64,000 nt of DNA from Diphasiastrum complanatum (Eukaryota > Streptophyta > Lycopodiopsida > Lycopodiales > Lycopodiaceae), in assembly GCA_029204225.1 (NCBI GenBank), contig CM055097.1, positions 73,153,716 to 73,217,715 of the forward strand, given 5' to 3'. Position 1 is the first letter of the stretch. The number at the start of each line of letters is the position of its first letter. The notes below the pieces were generated by a model. The model was not told the origin of the DNA. It worked only from the letters and a program-made list of their open reading frames with translations, and ran no database searches. A program made the position numbers and the translations under genes. This document shows, piece after piece, positions 21,701 through 32,715 of the stretch.

Positions 21701-22662
21701 CCTTGTGAACGTGATCTGGATTGATGCCGTTTGGAAAAGTGCTGCTGAAGACGTAAAGTGGTGAGGTTCCTACATCTCCATACACAACTCCTATTGTCTG
21801 AAATGCTAGTTTTAAGGTCATTGCTGCTGTAATCACCTGCAAGATAACAGCACAGTTTCTCAGCATAAATACGGCCTATCTACTGTACTTGCAACAATAA
21901 GAGAAAAATACTTTTACGTTATTTATGTAGGAGAAATTAAAACATTATTCTCGATAGTTTTCCATGTCGTAGTTTATCCACTAACCTCTAAAGACTAGAA
22001 TATAAATCTTCATAGGTCTTGTTGAAAGAAGCTTGACAACAACATGAAGCCATAAATGTATTGCGTAGTTTCTTATATCATACAGGTACAGATTCTGCAT
22101 AGATTGACCGAGATCCGGTTTAAATCATGTATGACAGCAAGCAGTTAATATTGGAGTATGTTTATGTATAAGTAGCAGATCCTCAGGCTTCTGGGCACCT
22201 TAAGTTTCAATCAGAAGAATGAGCACCAAGATGATCCTCGGATTCGCATGAATTGTCAAAGAGCATAAGATATTCAAACTCAGGATTAGCATCCTGACTG
22301 CAGACGTCCACTGAGATTATCATTTGAGAACAGTTAAACCAATGAAATCTATAAGATATATAGTCCGCGTGAGAAACACATTTGGAAGTCATCCTGTGTG
22401 TTCTTTTCTTCGACGCTATGACTGAGAGAAAGTTAAAGCATAATTGCATAGGTGAAGAAGATTGGATAATAGACGTGGACAACAAAGAATGAAGGGGAAA
22501 GTGAACCTTATGCTGTTCCATCCCTTTGACGTGATTAGATTCCAGCTCCATGGAGTCCACTCTCTTCATCTTTGTCAGATGGGTTCCATCTAGAACAAGA
22601 TGCGGGGGCACTTCCTGATCCACAGAAGTGTTGTGCATTTCGTTATCAGTTCCCTTCTCCAT
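16125..22662 (-). CDS. HAK/KUP: KUP/HAK/KT potassium transporter, intact, nine coding exons, 779 aa
   Basis: Membrane K+ (H+/K+) transporter for potassium uptake or redistribution. Exons (minus): 22662-22507, 21836-21602, 20085-19837, 19492-19442, 18603-18343, 18154-18102, 17967-17853, 17566-17312, 17089-16125. They sum to 780 codons, all introns are GT-AG, and phases agree at every junction. Seen: KRVDSMELE before TM1; [13 protein letters not shown] (residues 68-80), the family's filter-region signature; [29 protein letters not shown] (about 204-213); [41 protein letters not shown]; and a ~300-residue soluble C-terminus ending GTIQYI. Length and segment order match the usual 750-850 aa. ATG 22662 is the first in-frame ATG; a GTG lies 4 codons upstream. 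The numbered family member cannot be assigned. Confidence 0.95.
18694..18755. repeat. (GA)n microsatellite in an intron of the potassium transporter
   Basis: About 31 GA units between coding exons 4 and 5. On the transcribed strand it reads as CT, i.e. a pyrimidine tract about 90 bases upstream of the exon 5 acceptor. Confidence 0.97.
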
Positions 22663-23002
22663 CGCCTCCAACACCTTGCAATCACCTGATTTAGTGGGGT
22701 GGATAAAAAGAAGAAATTAGCTCTCGTTAGAAATCAGACTGAATCTGCAAGAAGCAAGCTGATGGTGTTAAATAATAAGCTGGAACTGGAGGAATATTCA
22801 GGAAGAAGGTCTCAGAATCATGTCTCTCAGCTTCAACCACGAACATCAAACTGAGGCGGCGCGAAGCCGTGCACAGCCAAACAGTCGCAAATGCAAATCA
22901 GAGACTAGAGCTATACTTCATCTCCCATCCTTCTGTCATTCACACCTAAACCTCGTATTTATACTCTCGCAGAGCAAGGGAACGTGGGTCATATCGATTG
23001 GT

Positions 23003-23046
<44 letters not shown>

Positions 23047-23254
23047 CCCTTATGGACTCGTTTTTACTCTTAACAATAAACATTCTAGTGAGTGCTGCTG
23101 GGTCCTTCCTATTCTATGCAGCAAGAAGTCAAATGGGTGGCATTTTGCTAATTAAAGGCCTCTTGTCCGGAATCTAACCATTTTTTGGAACATATATCAA
23201 GATTTGGAATACATTTCAATTTTCAAAGGCATTTGAAGGTCTATCTTTATATCC
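22663..23254 (-). promoter_or_regulatory. 5' flank of the potassium transporter gene with a (CT)n tract
   Basis: Non-coding region upstream of the transporter ATG. It holds a (CT)n run at 23008-23044, read as GA repeats in the gene's orientation, a feature common in plant core promoters and 5' UTRs. No clear TATA box was fixed. An upstream non-coding exon is possible, since ..AAATCAG precedes the ATG by 28 bases in gene orientation. Confidence 0.4.
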
Positions 23255-23411
23255 TTAGTCAGGTCATTTTGGGGGGGGGGGGGGGGGTCACCCTCCAAGG
23301 CTGTTCCGCTAAGGAAGGGCAGTATAGCCTTAGACAGGTCTATTGGGGGGAGGGGGGGAGGTCACCTTCTGAGTCCGTTTCGCCAAGGAAGGGCTTTCGA
23401 CCGAGGGCAGT
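23255..23411. repeat. 75-bp tandem duplication with long G runs
   Basis: Two diverged copies start TTAGTCAGGTC (23255) and TTAGACAGGTC (23330). Copy 1 carries G17 at 23271-23287; copy 2 carries G6-A-G7-A-GG. Both continue GGTCACC..., then a CGCTAAGGAAGGGC-like word. The G runs could form a G-quadruplex. Confidence 0.8.
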
Positions 23412-25263
23412 AGCCTGAGGCCAAAGTCCCTTCCCATAGCAAAATGGCTAAGGAGGTGATGCAGCATGAAAACATTTTTTACTTTTTTTTTCTGTTTTTT
23501 TAAGTAAAAAAAGAATTACATGCACCTTCCGCGTGGAAGGTCATGTAAAAAAGATACTCCTAAGAGAGAAGATGCAAAATAAAGAGGTGGAAATCATTAA
23601 TGTCACACTAAAAAATTGTTAGATGATTTGGTGACAAAGTCTGAAGAAGCATATTATCTTAGTAAATATGCTAAATTTCTATTAGTTTCCTATTAATATG
23701 CATAAAGTGAATCTTACTCCTACTCACCAATTTTATTTTCTAAGGACTTCTATTCATATGTATATGATCATTCTTTCAGAAGCTATTTAAACAGTCTGAA
23801 GTGCTACAATGCATTCCACACAGTTTGTAGTATTACTTAATCTTTTATTAAGTCTGAATCTAAATATATATTTTGACTCCTTGGACAACATAATACACAT
23901 AGCACATGCATGTGACAAGGCCTTTGAAAAAAAAACTCAATATTCATACACATAATCTAATAAAGTTCAACATCATTGACAAATGAAATTATCCAAGGTT
24001 TATTGTAATGACATTTGTTACCATATAGCAATTTATTGAGCTTTTATTATGTGGATTTAAGTGAAATTTATGTGTGAAGGTGACGAGTCACTCTTGAAGT
24101 AAGAATCAAGAGAATTACAAATTATTCAACATGATCACGCCTAGACATTATGTTTGTTTATTAAAGGTTACATGAAAAAGCAAAACTTCCAAAATATTGT
24201 TTATAAGACTATATGATCTATAGACATGCACTTTGATTTCAACAAGTATTAGCACACTTCCTCATCATTATAAAGTTAGTAATGATTTTCTTACTAGTAG
24301 GATTCAATATCATTGGGTCTTTGTAGGTACATCTTAATTTTTTATTCAAATTGTATTCTTGTGGTTGCTAGTGTTGCATATAATCTTGAATTTATCTTCA
24401 AGGTTAATCCTTCATGAAGAAGCACACTTACTATTTTGCTCTTTAGTTGTGACGAGACATTTACGCTTGAATGTGACACCATTGGTGATGAGCATCACAT
24501 ATATTCATAGATGGTTAGTCTATTATACTATTAATTAAGTATGGTTTAAGCGACGAGACATTTACACTCGAATGTGACATTATTGGTGATGAGCATCACA
24601 TATATTCATAGATGGTTAGTCTACTATACTATTAATTAAGTATGGTTTTTCTTGATGTAGTTTTTGTTATATCATGCTTTCTCAAACATGTGATTGATAT
24701 GAATATAGTCAATTGTGGACAACATATCAATAGTACATGAGATTCACAAGAGATTTTGTATGGTCATGGTTAATTTGTAGCTTGGAGCTAGTTTAAAATG
24801 TTTTGAAAAGACAACATACGTTGAGACTCAAACTTCAAAAATATATTCAAAATAAATAGCAAAAATTTTGAGCAATCAAAATCACTTAAAATCCCAATGC
24901 ATAAACATTCATGCAAGAAGATATAGGTAAAAATCAAGTAATTAGTTTTTAAACATGGCAAGAGTGAAACAAGTAGAATCTAACAAGATTAAGTCACATG
25001 CTTAGAGCATCAATCTTGATGCATGTTTTCTCCCAATTATTCCTTGAATTTTTAGTTTCATTTCACCCTACGAGTATATCATAGATGATTCTCGTGTAAT
25101 TTATCTCATTTGGCACATCCATGCTAATTTGTTATCTAGAAAACCCACCATCGCAAAATATACCAAGAGATTAAAATGGCCATACTTTTTACAGTGTACC
25201 ATGCACAATTTCTTAACAAAATTTTAAATGAAAATATGGCACAAAAAATTGAGATGTCATTGT
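23412..25263. other. AT-rich non-coding region with one tandem duplication
   Basis: No supported gene. A 101-bp unit starting GACGAGACAT is duplicated in tandem at 24451-24551 and 24552-24650 with a few substitutions. Confidence 0.6.
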
Positions 25264-25933
25264 TGTGAAAAATTGTCAACTAGTTTAAGATTTTTCATGT
25301 TGAGTTTATTTGGCAATTTTGAGACAATAGGCATTTTAAACTTAGAGATAGACTTTACAAAGTTAATAGGACCTAAGAATAGTGGATTACTATTTTTTGG
25401 AACCTTAGGCATGTTGATAAGGTCGCATATAGACCTATTGTAATTGGCTTATTCATGTGCATTGAATCTACTCATTTTAGATCTAGGGTTTGGAAGAGAT
25501 CTAGAACCTTCCATAAGTTGATAAGCTTGAGCAAGAGCATCCAAATAAGGCAAAGGGTTGTTATAAATAGGCTAAAAGCTTTGGAGCATTTCATCTCTCT
25601 CATTCTTCTCACATTCATTCTTGTGGAAGATATCTCTTTGGGGTTTTACAACCATTTTTGCATTTTGGTGATGATATAGTGGACTCTTGTGTATAAAATG
25701 CTAATTTTCTTATATGAAAGAGTTTCCATGTGTGAGTACTATTGTTATATGGCTGTTGTAAGGACTGGAATAGTAAATTAACTTACATAAATGATTTTGA
25801 CAAGTTCTTGTTGAGTCTACATCTTCTATGTGTAGTAAATATTTCTACATTGTAAATGATGCTAGATGTGCTTTTCATTTTAGTCAAAGATCAAAGGGCA
25901 TAATGAGATCTTTGTGATCTGATTTTCTTCACA
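25264..25933 (+). repeat. 5' LTR of Copia element E3 (670 bp)
   Basis: It starts TGTGAAAAATTGTCAACTAG, identical to the LTR of E1, and ends TTCTTCACA just before a primer-binding site. TATAAATA lies at 25562-25569. It belongs to the E1 family but is on the opposite strand. Confidence 0.85.
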
Positions 25934-25945
25934 TGATATCAGAGC
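25934..25945 (+). other. Primer-binding site of E3
   Basis: TGATATCAGAGC, one mismatch from the initiator Met-tRNA type TGGTATCAGAGC, immediately after the LTR. Confidence 0.85.
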
Positions 25946-26506
25946 TTCGTTGTAGGCTATAAGTGGAGGAGACCAAATCTAGTGAGTGATTTGGAGGTAT
26001 CACCAATTCTAGAGTGCTAGAGTGATTCGTTGTAAAGATAAGCATTTTCATGTGTAGAATGGGGACTTTTGTAATCCAAAACTCAATTTAGGTCAAAATA
26101 CTTGTAGTAGGCCGATTTCTCTCCCTACTACTTGGATTGTGGCAATTTTTAGTGCATAAGGAAGAAAAAACATCATTCTTCAAGATTCTATATCAAGTTT
26201 CTAGCTTTTGCATGTAGATCTTTGTGGAAACCCTAAAATTGATTAGATCTCTTGTGTTTGAAGTTATTGGACTTTTCAAGAGTGTGTTTCAATCTTAGAG
26301 AGTTCAAAAGTTCATAATATTGTACGTTGATCATTTGTTGATCAATTGTCATCAATTATATGTGTTGGATTTGCTAGTTTGTGTGCAAGGAAGAGATTTG
26401 ACAGGTTCCACATCTTTGTGATTTCTTCTTGAATTAATTTGTTGATTTTCAAGAGAGTGCTAAGTGCATTGGAACAGGTTGAAAGAAAATATCAAGTCAT
26501 TGCAAC

Positions 26507-26652
26507 ATGGCTACAAATGGAGGCTTCATGTTGGAAAGTAATGATAGGCTTACCTCAAGCAACTATTCAACTTGGAAGGTGAGAATGGAGTCTCTCCTTG
26601 AGATGAATGAGTTGATGGATATTGTTTTAGGTGTGGAGGAACATGATATTGT

Positions 26653-26720
<68 letters not shown>

Positions 26721-26731
26721 TTCCAAGATGA
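26507..26731 (+). pseudogene. E3 gag N-terminus broken by a (GA)n microsatellite
   Basis: The leader (26400-26506) and start MATNGGFMLESNDRL match E1 closely. After about 50 codons (MDIVLGVEEHDIVDE) the frame enters a GA repeat (26657-26718), giving an Arg-Glu run, then unrelated codons and a stop. Everything from mid-gag through pol is missing, so the element cannot supply its own proteins. Confidence 0.88.
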
Positions 26732-27212
26732 AATGGATAGAGAGATTCAAATTTAAATTAGAATCTAGTCCTCATTAATGCTAGGTTTTTCAGTATGGAG
26801 GAAAACCAAAGTTTGAATTTAGACTTGGAATTGCTATAAAAGGATGTAACTCATGGGAAGAGGAGCCTTTTTTCTCTCTCTCTTATCTCATTCATGCTTA
26901 TACATGGTTCTCTTGGGTTCTACTATCCATTGGTGCACTATACTTGTGATATCTTGCAATTTTGTGTGTGGAATGTTCATTAAATGCTATTTTCAGATCC
27001 ACATGTGAAATATAGTACCTTAATATTTTTGTATGGACATCAACTTTATTTTATATTTTGATTCATGTTTGATTAAGATCTATTAGAGTTTGCATCTCAT
27101 TCATAGTGTAGATGTTAGTTTTTCTACATGGCAAGATTGGTGACTTGTTGTCTTTCTAAACCCAAGATCATTTTATGGATTTGGATCTTAATTGATCTGA
27201 AATCTTTCACAA
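26732..27212 (+). repeat. Diverged LTR-like segment, candidate 3' end of E3
   Basis: A CTATAAAAGG box is near 26833. The last bases, GATCTGAAATCTTTCACA, resemble the end of the E3 5' LTR (GATCTGATTTTCTTCACA). There is no clear TG start, and flanking 5-mers do not match the left side. Confidence 0.35.
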
Positions 27213-27419
27213 GCTTTGGGTATTGAAAAGAGTTCGAGCTTTTATAGATAATGAGTCAAAGCTACGAGGACAATACTAGTATATAGATTAATTTGCATCT
27301 ATAAATAACAATAAACCTTAAACTTTAAACAACAATAGGGGACCGTAAACTTTGATAAACCCGTGGGAAAGAAAATGAAGAACTATACCATGAGGAAATA
27401 TTAGGACTGCAATGAATTC

Positions 27420-27990
27420 TTGGAATATTAATGATGACCCAAATCCATTGAGGATGCAAAGGAGGCTCATTAGCACTGGAATCGATTGTCTGTGCCCATT
27501 GAGTATTTCTTCTATGATGCCACCAAAGAAGACCATGGTAAGGTCAAGATGACCTACAAGCCATTGGCATCCTTGAACATGATGGTTCACAACATCGGAG
27601 AGAGAAAAGGTTGCGGCTACTTTGAATGGAACAAATCTAAATGGTTGCATGTTGTTCATTGAGATTCAAACAAGTGTCAACATTTGACAAAGGAAGATCT
27701 TTTCTATTCCAGATCCTCCTCTGTCAAACGTTGACACTTGTTTGAATTTAAATGAACCACAGACAACCACTTGGATTGATTCAGTTCAAAGTAGCAGCAT
27801 CTTTTTCTCTCTTCGATGTTGCGAACCATCAGATTCAAGGACTGACAAGGGCTTACACACCATCTTGACCTTACTGGCAGTGGCATCATAGAAGAAATAC
27901 TCAGTCATTGCATACAGGTCACTTGTAAGTCCAATGAGCCTCTTTTACAATGTAATTCTCAATGGGATTGGATCATCATTAATATTCCAA
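27420..27990. repeat. Large inverted repeat: two ~280-bp arms and a 10-bp loop, ex-coding
   Basis: Left arm 27420-27700, loop 27701-27710, right arm 27711-27990. The outer ends pair over TTGGAATATTAATGATGA and its complement; the inner ends over AGGAAGATCT/AGATCCTCCT. Substitutions and a few short gaps lie between. Both arms encode the same peptide inward from their outer ends: left (plus) has ERKGCGYFEWNKSKWLHVVH, right (minus) ERKRCCYFELNQSKWLSVVH. Each has stops or frameshifts. The family is not recognised. A transcript would fold into a long double-stranded RNA. Confidence 0.85.
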
Positions 27991-28479
27991 CCATTAATTG
28001 CACCCTTAATTTTTCCCTCACAATTTTGGCGTTTTTCATTTTTCCCATAGTTTTATCAAAGTTGCAAATCTCATTGTTGTTCTAACTTAAAATGTTAGTG
28101 AACGGACAATATATGTATTGGTATTGATGTTGTAGCTATGAGTCAATATACATAAAAGTATTGCAATGAATATAAAAGTCAAAAATAAATGCAAGTGAAT
28201 GTAAGTATTAATAATCATAAATCATTTTCATCATTCTCATCATCACACAAGTCTTGACACTCATCTAGATCTAGGTCTAAGTATAATCATAGATTTTCGA
28301 TCGTGTCTCTTTGAGAATGTGAGCTACCCTCATATTCAACCTCCTCTTCTTCTAGTTCTATCTCATCCAAACGTGGCGGCCTCAAGGGTCGTTTATGTGA
28401 CGGTAAAGCCATGTGCAGATTCTTGTTAAATCACAATTTTGAACTGGATTATTGCGATCCATTAGGAACAAATTTAGGG
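27991..28479 (-). other. Non-coding, with a short acidic reading-frame remnant
   Basis: At about 28410-28213 on the minus strand a Pro/Arg then Glu/Asp-rich stretch (RPPRLDEIELEEEEVEYEGS, one internal stop, then DLCDDENDEND and a stop) resembles an acidic protein C-terminus. The family cannot be named. Confidence 0.3.
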
Positions 28480-30939
28480 GTACTTTGTTATTTGGTGGAA
28501 TAGATATGTGCATATCTGGTATTGGAAATCCAGATGAAGTTATGAGATCTCTGGATTATCAAATAATGTGGTTAAAGATCTTTTTGAAGATCGGACCCTA
28601 TATTGGATATAGGATAATCTATTAATATTTTTGATTTTCTGATAATCGGATCTGAAAGCAAAGGACTTTCTTGGAGAGAAAATTGGTAGTATGGGACATC
28701 ACTGATTTCGAAGAGGAAATTCTTGTGTGAGATTGATCTGTAGACCAATGGTTAGTATTTACATTATTTGTAAATCTAATATATCTCATAAACTCCAAAT
28801 CGGAAACCCTTAAAAGCTATTTCTCTTTTAATTTTAAACCTCTACTTTTTAGAAATTTCTTATATACGAGACAATTGGATTGAGATTCATATAATTATTT
28901 CCAGTGTAGGACTAGGTTCTGAAGGATTGTTTAAGCTATATGAATTCATGTTTCCATTTCAGGTTTGTGAGTATAGCTCAGAATCAATTGATGTTTTCAA
29001 TTGATTAAATGGAATTTAGACTTCCTGAGCCCAAATTATTATCTCTATTTGATAGTTGATTATTGAGAGTAATGTTTCGATCACTCGGGATAAGATATCT
29101 TATGATTTTAAGGAAAAAGTCCGGTTTGTAATAGTATTGAATACTCATTACTGACTTTTTCAAATCTTTGTTATCTTATACATTGTCTCCTAGGAACTTT
29201 TTAATCGAAATTATAAAATTTCTTTTAAAAGGGAATCCAGTTTGTGTGCAATGGTGAAACTATCCAGTGGAATAGAGAAAATCTCTAGTGATTATTTTGA
29301 ATAATCTAGAACTAGAGAAGATTTGGAAGTTTTGAGCTGTGAGATATTCATGAATATGGAAAGTAGTGGTAAAGATTGAATTAAGATTCACTGATTGGCT
29401 ACCAAATACCATTTAGTTATGGATTGGATCGGTGGAATAAAGCTTTAATCTTAACCTTACATCCAAAGATGTCGGTATAGTCAGCCTAATCTTAGTTTGT
29501 GCACTAAGATCTGAAGTAGGTTGAATTATTGAAGGAATTTTGTTGATAAGAGTATATATGTGCACGATTAATCTTGTGTGGATCTGCTATGTATTCCTGG
29601 TTGCTAAGTTTATCTGGTGCACTTAACCTAGTTGATGAACATAGACATATAATCAAGTATTATGTTTGACAATTACTTGCAGAGTTAACAGATCTGTTCT
29701 GATAGATCTATTGGTTAACTTAAAAGTGATTTGGATATGGATCTAAATGTGGTGTTATACTAGTATAAATAAGATTTGCACCTAGGCATTTAAGATTTCT
29801 AAATCATGGGCAATTAACTTGAGTAGTTGATTTACTCCTGTGGAAGTTAATTGGTAAAACAAATAGTGTGAAGAGAATTCACCAGAAACTGTTTGTTTTG
29901 TGTGTATTGCTTGTAAGACACATAATTAAGGAGTCATTTGGATTCATTAGAAAATTATGTGCATAGGATACTGATTTCTTGGATGAGTATACTCAGTTGA
30001 GAAATAGACTTGATTCATTAGTGATAGTATCTTAGTGAGCTCAATTGGATACCGGATCCTAATGGTGAATGGTAAACTAAATTTTGGGAATTCAGCAGAA
30101 CTATGTAATCTCTAGATGTTGTTCTAGGAGATTGGATAAATTTTATATTGTTAAGGATGAATGTTATAATTGTCTTTAATTACTTGGTTGATTGTTGGCT
30201 GTTATTTGAACTCTAAATTCCTTTACTCCAGTGCATACTTGAGATTGTATGGATCTCACAGGCATTTTCATTAAGTAATTGTTTACTTATGAGGAATTCG
30301 CTTACCTTACAAATTGTAGTCTATAAGTGCTTGTGTACTAAGTTCAGTGTTTATCTCCAGATTTATAGGAGACAGATAAATCTATTAAGATGCTGATAGA
30401 TGCTGATTTCTTGCATATGATGCTAGAAATGGGGCTGTTAACTCATTCGAGTAACTGCAGTACTCTGGTTTGGGTTATGATTGTCTGAGACTTGATGGAT
30501 CTCCTAGAGATTTTAGATGATTGAATTGTGGTATTTTAGAAAATTTTGGATATTCTAAGAATACTAGTATCAAGAGGCCTTATTTTCTACTTGATATTGA
30601 CATGGAATTTCTTTAGCTTTTGGATTTGATCTCTGAAATAAAGAAGTTAATTCACCTAGTATTTCATGTAATTGCGATTACATGAAGGTGATGAGTATTT
30701 CTTTTGGATAAGATTTATCCATTTGGAAGATTTATAGCTTAGTGTATCTTTTGGAATTTGAATTAGTATTCATGAGTAGAGGCAAGCAAGCTAAATATTG
30801 TTGCATCTCTGAGTGCTTATTCAGATGGAAAGATCGGACTAAGAATAATGATTTATGGGAAAGATTTGAAAGCTTAAGGAATAGTTTCATGTTTTCTTTT
30901 TTCCGTTCTGAGGACAGAACCTGTTTAAGGGAGGAAGAA
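28480..30939 (+). mobile_element. Decayed LTR-retroelement interior ending in a polypurine tract (tentative)
   Basis: AT-rich and almost free of ORFs. The only hint is at the right end: a frame finishing FRSEDRTCLREEECYGHIR overlaps the purine run AAGGGAGGAAGAA (30927-30939), followed by TGTTATGGCC, the look of a polypurine tract and LTR start. No matching LTR copy is seen in the window, so the boundaries are uncertain. Confidence 0.3.
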
Positions 30940-32255
30940 TGTTATGGCCATATTCGGTAAAGGACCTGAAATAGTCCTAAGATGGTAGACCGGCCCTCCA
31001 GTATTCAAGATTATTGGTCACGGTGCAAATTGCTGCACATCGTTAGATTGACTGTCCATAATGTACATAGATCCTAGCCATTGAAAGATTTACCACTTTC
31101 CCACCATTTTTTTAAAAAAACTTTTTCTGGTAAGTGGGGTCTTTTATCATAGTAAGACATTTTTTTGCCACCACTAGCAAATAAGGTTAGTATGTGACGT
31201 TTACATTCCACATAGGTTTGCGAAGCGAATAAAGTGATATACGTACGTAACAGAGCCCATGAGAGAGAGAGAGAGGAGTAAATGCCATTAAAATTATCAC
31301 CACTACACCCATGAGCACCACCACGTTCAGCTTTTTATCGAAGCTTGCATGAGAGTACAATGCTTCCATGATAGTGGATCTGTCCTCAAAAAAGGCTTGT
31401 CACAGTCTCTGTGACAACTTTCAAGTTCTCTTATCCACTTTGTAAGGCCCGGTTGCTGGTTTGGAAAGGCTCTCCACTTGAAAATGTAGGGAAAGGCTCA
31501 CAAGTGCCATTCAATGCACAGTGTGTTAGTGGGGCGGGAAGGCAGAGAGGAGAGAGAGGGAGTGTGTGTGTGTGTGTGTGTTTAGGGTTTAAGAAAAGGG
31601 ATATTAAAAGAGAATGAAAACTCTTTAGAGCAATATGAAAATAATTAAATTAAATCTTTCATTGTCATTTAGCATAACTGTTTGCTCGTTATCATAGAAT
31701 GAAAGTGCTCTAAAAGAAACATGAATTTTCGATATGAACACAAAAGCAAGCAAGGAGCACACAAATTTAAGCAGGCACTGCAAGCACACTATAGTGTTTG
31801 CAAACAATATATCCACTTCAAAATAATGATTAGAAATTTCAATGCCAGTCTAGTAAGCTTTGAAAATCAAGCCTTTATGAAGAGTAATTTCTAAGTTACA
31901 GTTGTCCACTCAAGTTTGAGTATAGAGAGGAATGAGGATAGCAAAATGTAAACTTCAAATTTAATGACATAGAATGTTGTAGTGCAGAATTCTACCTAGT
32001 TCTTATTTTATGCACTACCTAGTTCTTACACAAAAATTAAAAAAGCCCTCAGAGTACTACACGTTTTATGAGCTCCAGGACAAATGTATAGTTAAGGATG
32101 ACATTGGAGATAATGATACTATTTTGTGTGTATGTGTGTTTTAGAGAGAGAGAGGTGGGGGGGGCAAGCAAGGAGATAGATAGAGAGACATTGCTTTCGT
32201 GGATTATTGAATTTGAGGCTTGAGAAATACATTCATCAAAGAATTATCAAGAGGG
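30940..32255. other. Non-coding region with simple repeats
   Basis: Possible LTR start at 30940, a short GA run near 31262, a (TG)n run near 31562-31581, a GA/G-rich run near 32143. No supported gene. Confidence 0.5.
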
Positions 32256-32391
32256 TGTTGTAGAGGCATTGAAGATCATGGCATAATCTCTTTGGATGAG
32301 GTTAGAGATTCTGGTTTTAGGTTGTTGTAGAGGCATTGAAGATCATGGCATAATCTCTTTGGATGAGGTTAGAGATTTTGATTTTCGTAGT
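32256..32391. repeat. 68-bp tandem duplication
   Basis: The unit beginning GTTGTAGAGGCATTGAAGAT starts at 32256 and again at 32324, nearly identical over at least 55 bp. It abuts the germin-like pseudogene. Confidence 0.85.
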
Positions 32392-32715
32392 GACGGCCAC
32401 CTTGCACCCATAGCAAAGCGTAGCTTCCCACTAGATCCATTAGAGGACTTTTGTGTGAAGGACGACACCCACAAGCTCCACGTGAATGGATTTCCATGAA
32501 AAGATCCTACTCAAGTGCAAGCATCAGACTTCGCATCTAATTCTCTAAAGAATCCCAGAATACATCCAATGCACTCGACGTGGACGTCCTCGTCCTCGCC
32601 TTTGAGCCATTCATCTTCCCTAGAGGCCTCGTGCATTTCCAGCTCCAGCATTTCAGCTACGGCATAGTTGTGGCTTTCTCTCCTTCAACAGTCAAAATCC
32701 AAGCACCTCACAATA
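32392..32715 (+). pseudogene. Germin-like protein (cupin) pseudogene, central part deleted
   Basis: Germin-like proteins are secreted manganese cupins, some with superoxide dismutase or oxalate oxidase activity. The start matches mature germin-like proteins: PLEDFCVKDDTHKLHVNGFP followed by a stop in place of the conserved Cys codon (TGA for TGC), then KDPTQVQASDF. A change of frame leads to DVLVLAFEPFIFPRGLVHFQ and IVVAFSPSTVKIQAP, the C-terminal cupin-2 part, where GDVFVFPxGLxHFQ is the family form. The middle, with the HxH...E metal box, is absent. The signal peptide exon is not found. Clearly dead. Confidence 0.75.

Noticed and set aside
24451-24650. Possible CRISPR-like direct repeats
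   Set aside because: Only two units, no spacers, and eukaryotic context; a simple tandem duplication.
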